A DNA stretch of 64,000 nucleotides from Franzmannia qiaohouensis (GTDB taxonomy: Bacteria > Pseudomonadota > Gammaproteobacteria > Pseudomonadales > Halomonadaceae), in NCBI RefSeq assembly GCF_031451695.1, contig NZ_JARWAM010000006.1, forward strand, positions 186,001 through 250,000, read 5' to 3'. Shown piece after piece: positions 62,826 to 64,000 of the stretch. The notes below the pieces were generated by a model. It searched no databases and was not told where the DNA came from. It saw only the letters and a list, made by a program, of their open reading frames with translations. The position numbers were made by a program, and so were the translations under genes. Positions within the stretch are counted from its first letter, which is position 1, and every line of letters begins with the position of its first letter.

Positions 62826-63459
62826 CTAAGGCTTTAAAAAAGCCAACTTTGCACCAAAACCAATAAAAACGACCCCAGTTACTGACTTTAACCACTTAGT
62901 GAAGCCAACGCTACTTGCAAGCCCTCTCAATTTAGACAGCAATAAGACCATGGCAGAAAACCAAACTAAATTGATAGCTGCATGTGCAGAAACTAAAAAG
63001 TATGCTTGAGAAGCACTCTCGCCAATGGATAAGAACTGTGGAAAAGCCGCTAAGTAAAACATAGATACTTTGGGGTTCAACACGTTAGTGAGAAATCCTT
63101 CAACGAATGCTCCGCGAATGGATATGACCTTTTTACTTTCTTGAACAGATGCCACTGGCACACTTTGCCTCGCTTTCCAAACAGACAATAGAGACTTAGC
63201 CCCTATCCAAAAAAGATAACCGGCCCCCAACAGTTTGAAAACAAGAAACGCGTGAGCTGACTGCACGAGAAGAACCGATATACCCAATATGGACAAAGTC
63301 CCATGAACATAAAATGCCGCAACAAATCCCCATACATTAGCAAATCCAGCCTTACGCCCAGATATGGGTACAGTCTTAGCCACCAACACCATTTGGGCCT
63401 GGTGAAATCACTAGTAAAGTTGCCACAAAAATAAAAGTCAGTAGATTCACGATATCCAT
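62826..63459 (-). pseudogene. LysE family exporter, frameshifted (cassette)
   Basis: The minus strand from ATG 63459 encodes MDIVNLLTFIFVATLLVISPGPN, the LysE start, then runs into a stop at 63376. The rest of the protein (MVLVAKTVPISGRKAGFAN to GFGAKLAFLKP, stop at 62826) continues in another frame. Family proteins read P-G-P-N-M-V-L-V here, so a 2-bp loss at the N/M junction (about 63390) breaks the gene. It resembles an amino-acid exporter of ~210 residues. An assembly error is possible. Re-initiation at the internal ATG would give 188 residues lacking the first helix. Confidence 0.8.
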
Positions 63460-63492
63460 TTTTCTTTACCTATTGGTTGAATGACACAGCCA

Positions 63493-63577
63493 GCTAAGCT
63501 CAGCATCACCGGCAGCAAAAAGCAGAGCGAGGAACGAGCGACGCTTTTTGCTGTCCGAGTGCATGTGTTGGTTAGCT
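63493..63577 (-). repeat. attC site A
   Basis: 85-bp imperfect palindrome. Gene strand begins AGCTAACCAACAC and ends with GCTTAGC; inner arms CAGCAAAAAGC/GCTTTTTGCTG pair perfectly. The stop of the 63572 gene lies in the first box. The outer boxes are less canonical than in B, D, E and F. Confidence 0.75.
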
Positions 63578-64000
63578 CCTGTTTTGAGTTCTAATGACCT
63601 CATTCATTTTGGCCAGCATTTTTCTTTGCTCCTCAAGTGGAAGGTCATTAAAGTCCGGCACATTGCAACCAACTATCTTAATTGGGCCTTCACTCGTGAA
63701 GACATATCCGCCGTCACCTTCGATCTCCAATAAACGGAAACTACTCCCACATGATCTGCAAAAGAGATCGCTCGTATTGTGGGGAGGTTTCCAGTTGCGC
63801 GTTTGCCCACACCGACAGGTCAATGGCAACGATTGTTCCGATCCGATCAGACCGGACTTTACAAAGAAGTAGTATTCGCAGTTCCTTGACGCCAATGCTT
63901 GCTTCTGTGCGTTACTGATGTCTTCGAGCGCCTGCCGCAGAGGGTCTGCTGCATCCGGCACCAAGATCCCCTGCAATGCTCTTACGAGGCACGGCAAATA
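63572..64000 (-). CDS. Zinc-ribbon protein of unknown function, 5' partial (cassette)
   Basis: A frame of at least 141 residues open to the right edge. The middle part has LTCRCGQTRNWKPPHNTSDLFCRSCGSSFRL, four cysteines (C-x-C ... C-x2-C) that suggest a zinc ribbon, followed by strands and a C-terminal helix (LEEQRKMLAKMNEVI). No ATG is seen in the frame near the edge; the true start is probably beyond 64,000. Family unknown. Confidence 0.6.
   Translation of the reverse strand, partial: YLPCLVRALQGILVPDAADPLRQALEDISNAQKQALASRNCEYYFFVKSGLIGSEQSLPLTCRCGQTRNWKPPHNTSDLFCRSCGSSFRLLEIEGDGGYVFTSEGPIKIVGCNVPDFNDLPLEEQRKMLAKMNEVIRTQNRS

Overview
The window is chromosomal DNA from a high-GC gammaproteobacterium, most likely Halomonas or a close relative of the Halomonadaceae. 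This is inferred from gene content and layout (prpB-prpC-acnD-prpF with a GntR regulator, a YdiJ-type D-2-hydroxyglutarate dehydrogenase, CysB/CysH, SoxR, HAE1-type RND efflux) and was not tested by a database search. Roughly the first 52 kb is compact core and accessory chromosome with G/C-ending codons. The last ~12 kb is visibly more AT-rich and is built differently.

Region by region: 1-9.9 kb holds exporters and their MarR/ArsR regulators, stress and repair genes (nitroreductase, OsmC, endonuclease IV), an Nmad3-like protein whose 5' end is duplicated around an inserted ParD-like/methionine-aminopeptidase pair, and an ArsR-AHSA1-VOC-DUF899 gene group. 9.9-25.2 kb carries a quinone-reductase-like dehydrogenase, an AadA-type nucleotidyltransferase, a secreted chorismate mutase, a SleB-type hydrolase, a three-gene RND efflux operon with a divergent LysR gene, and a soxR/ABC-exporter pair sharing a sox-box promoter. 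25.2-32 kb is the methylcitrate pathway for propionate (prpF, acnD, prpC, prpB and a GntR regulator). 32-45 kb is housekeeping (pabB, cysH, cysB, trxA, serS, ydiJ) plus a two-component system. 45-52.2 kb has small secreted and membrane proteins, a MarR-controlled hydrolase, two nearly identical dapA-like genes flanking a ccdAB toxin-antitoxin module with IS91-family and HTH-gene debris, an acetyltransferase and an SLC13-type permease.

From about 52.3 kb to the right edge I read the DNA as the distal part of a chromosomal integron. Every gene lies on the minus strand, each is a separate unit, and the units are separated by recognisable attC sites (seven full ones and one collapsed). In gene orientation the sites begin TAACAA/TAACCA-like and mostly end GCGTTA-like, so the integrase should lie beyond 64,000. 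The cassettes encode, from right to left, a zinc-ribbon protein, a frameshifted LysE exporter, an unknown protein, a three-gene ABC-three-component (DUF3732) system, a two-gene Lamassu-like system (DUF4297/Cap4-type nuclease plus SMC-like ATPase with a CxxC hook), a protein with ADP-ribosyltransferase-like motifs, a possible pPIWI-associated nuclease-like protein, a small membrane protein and a GNAT acetyltransferase. Two complete multi-gene ATPase-plus-nuclease defence candidates side by side as integron cassettes are the most interesting part of the window.
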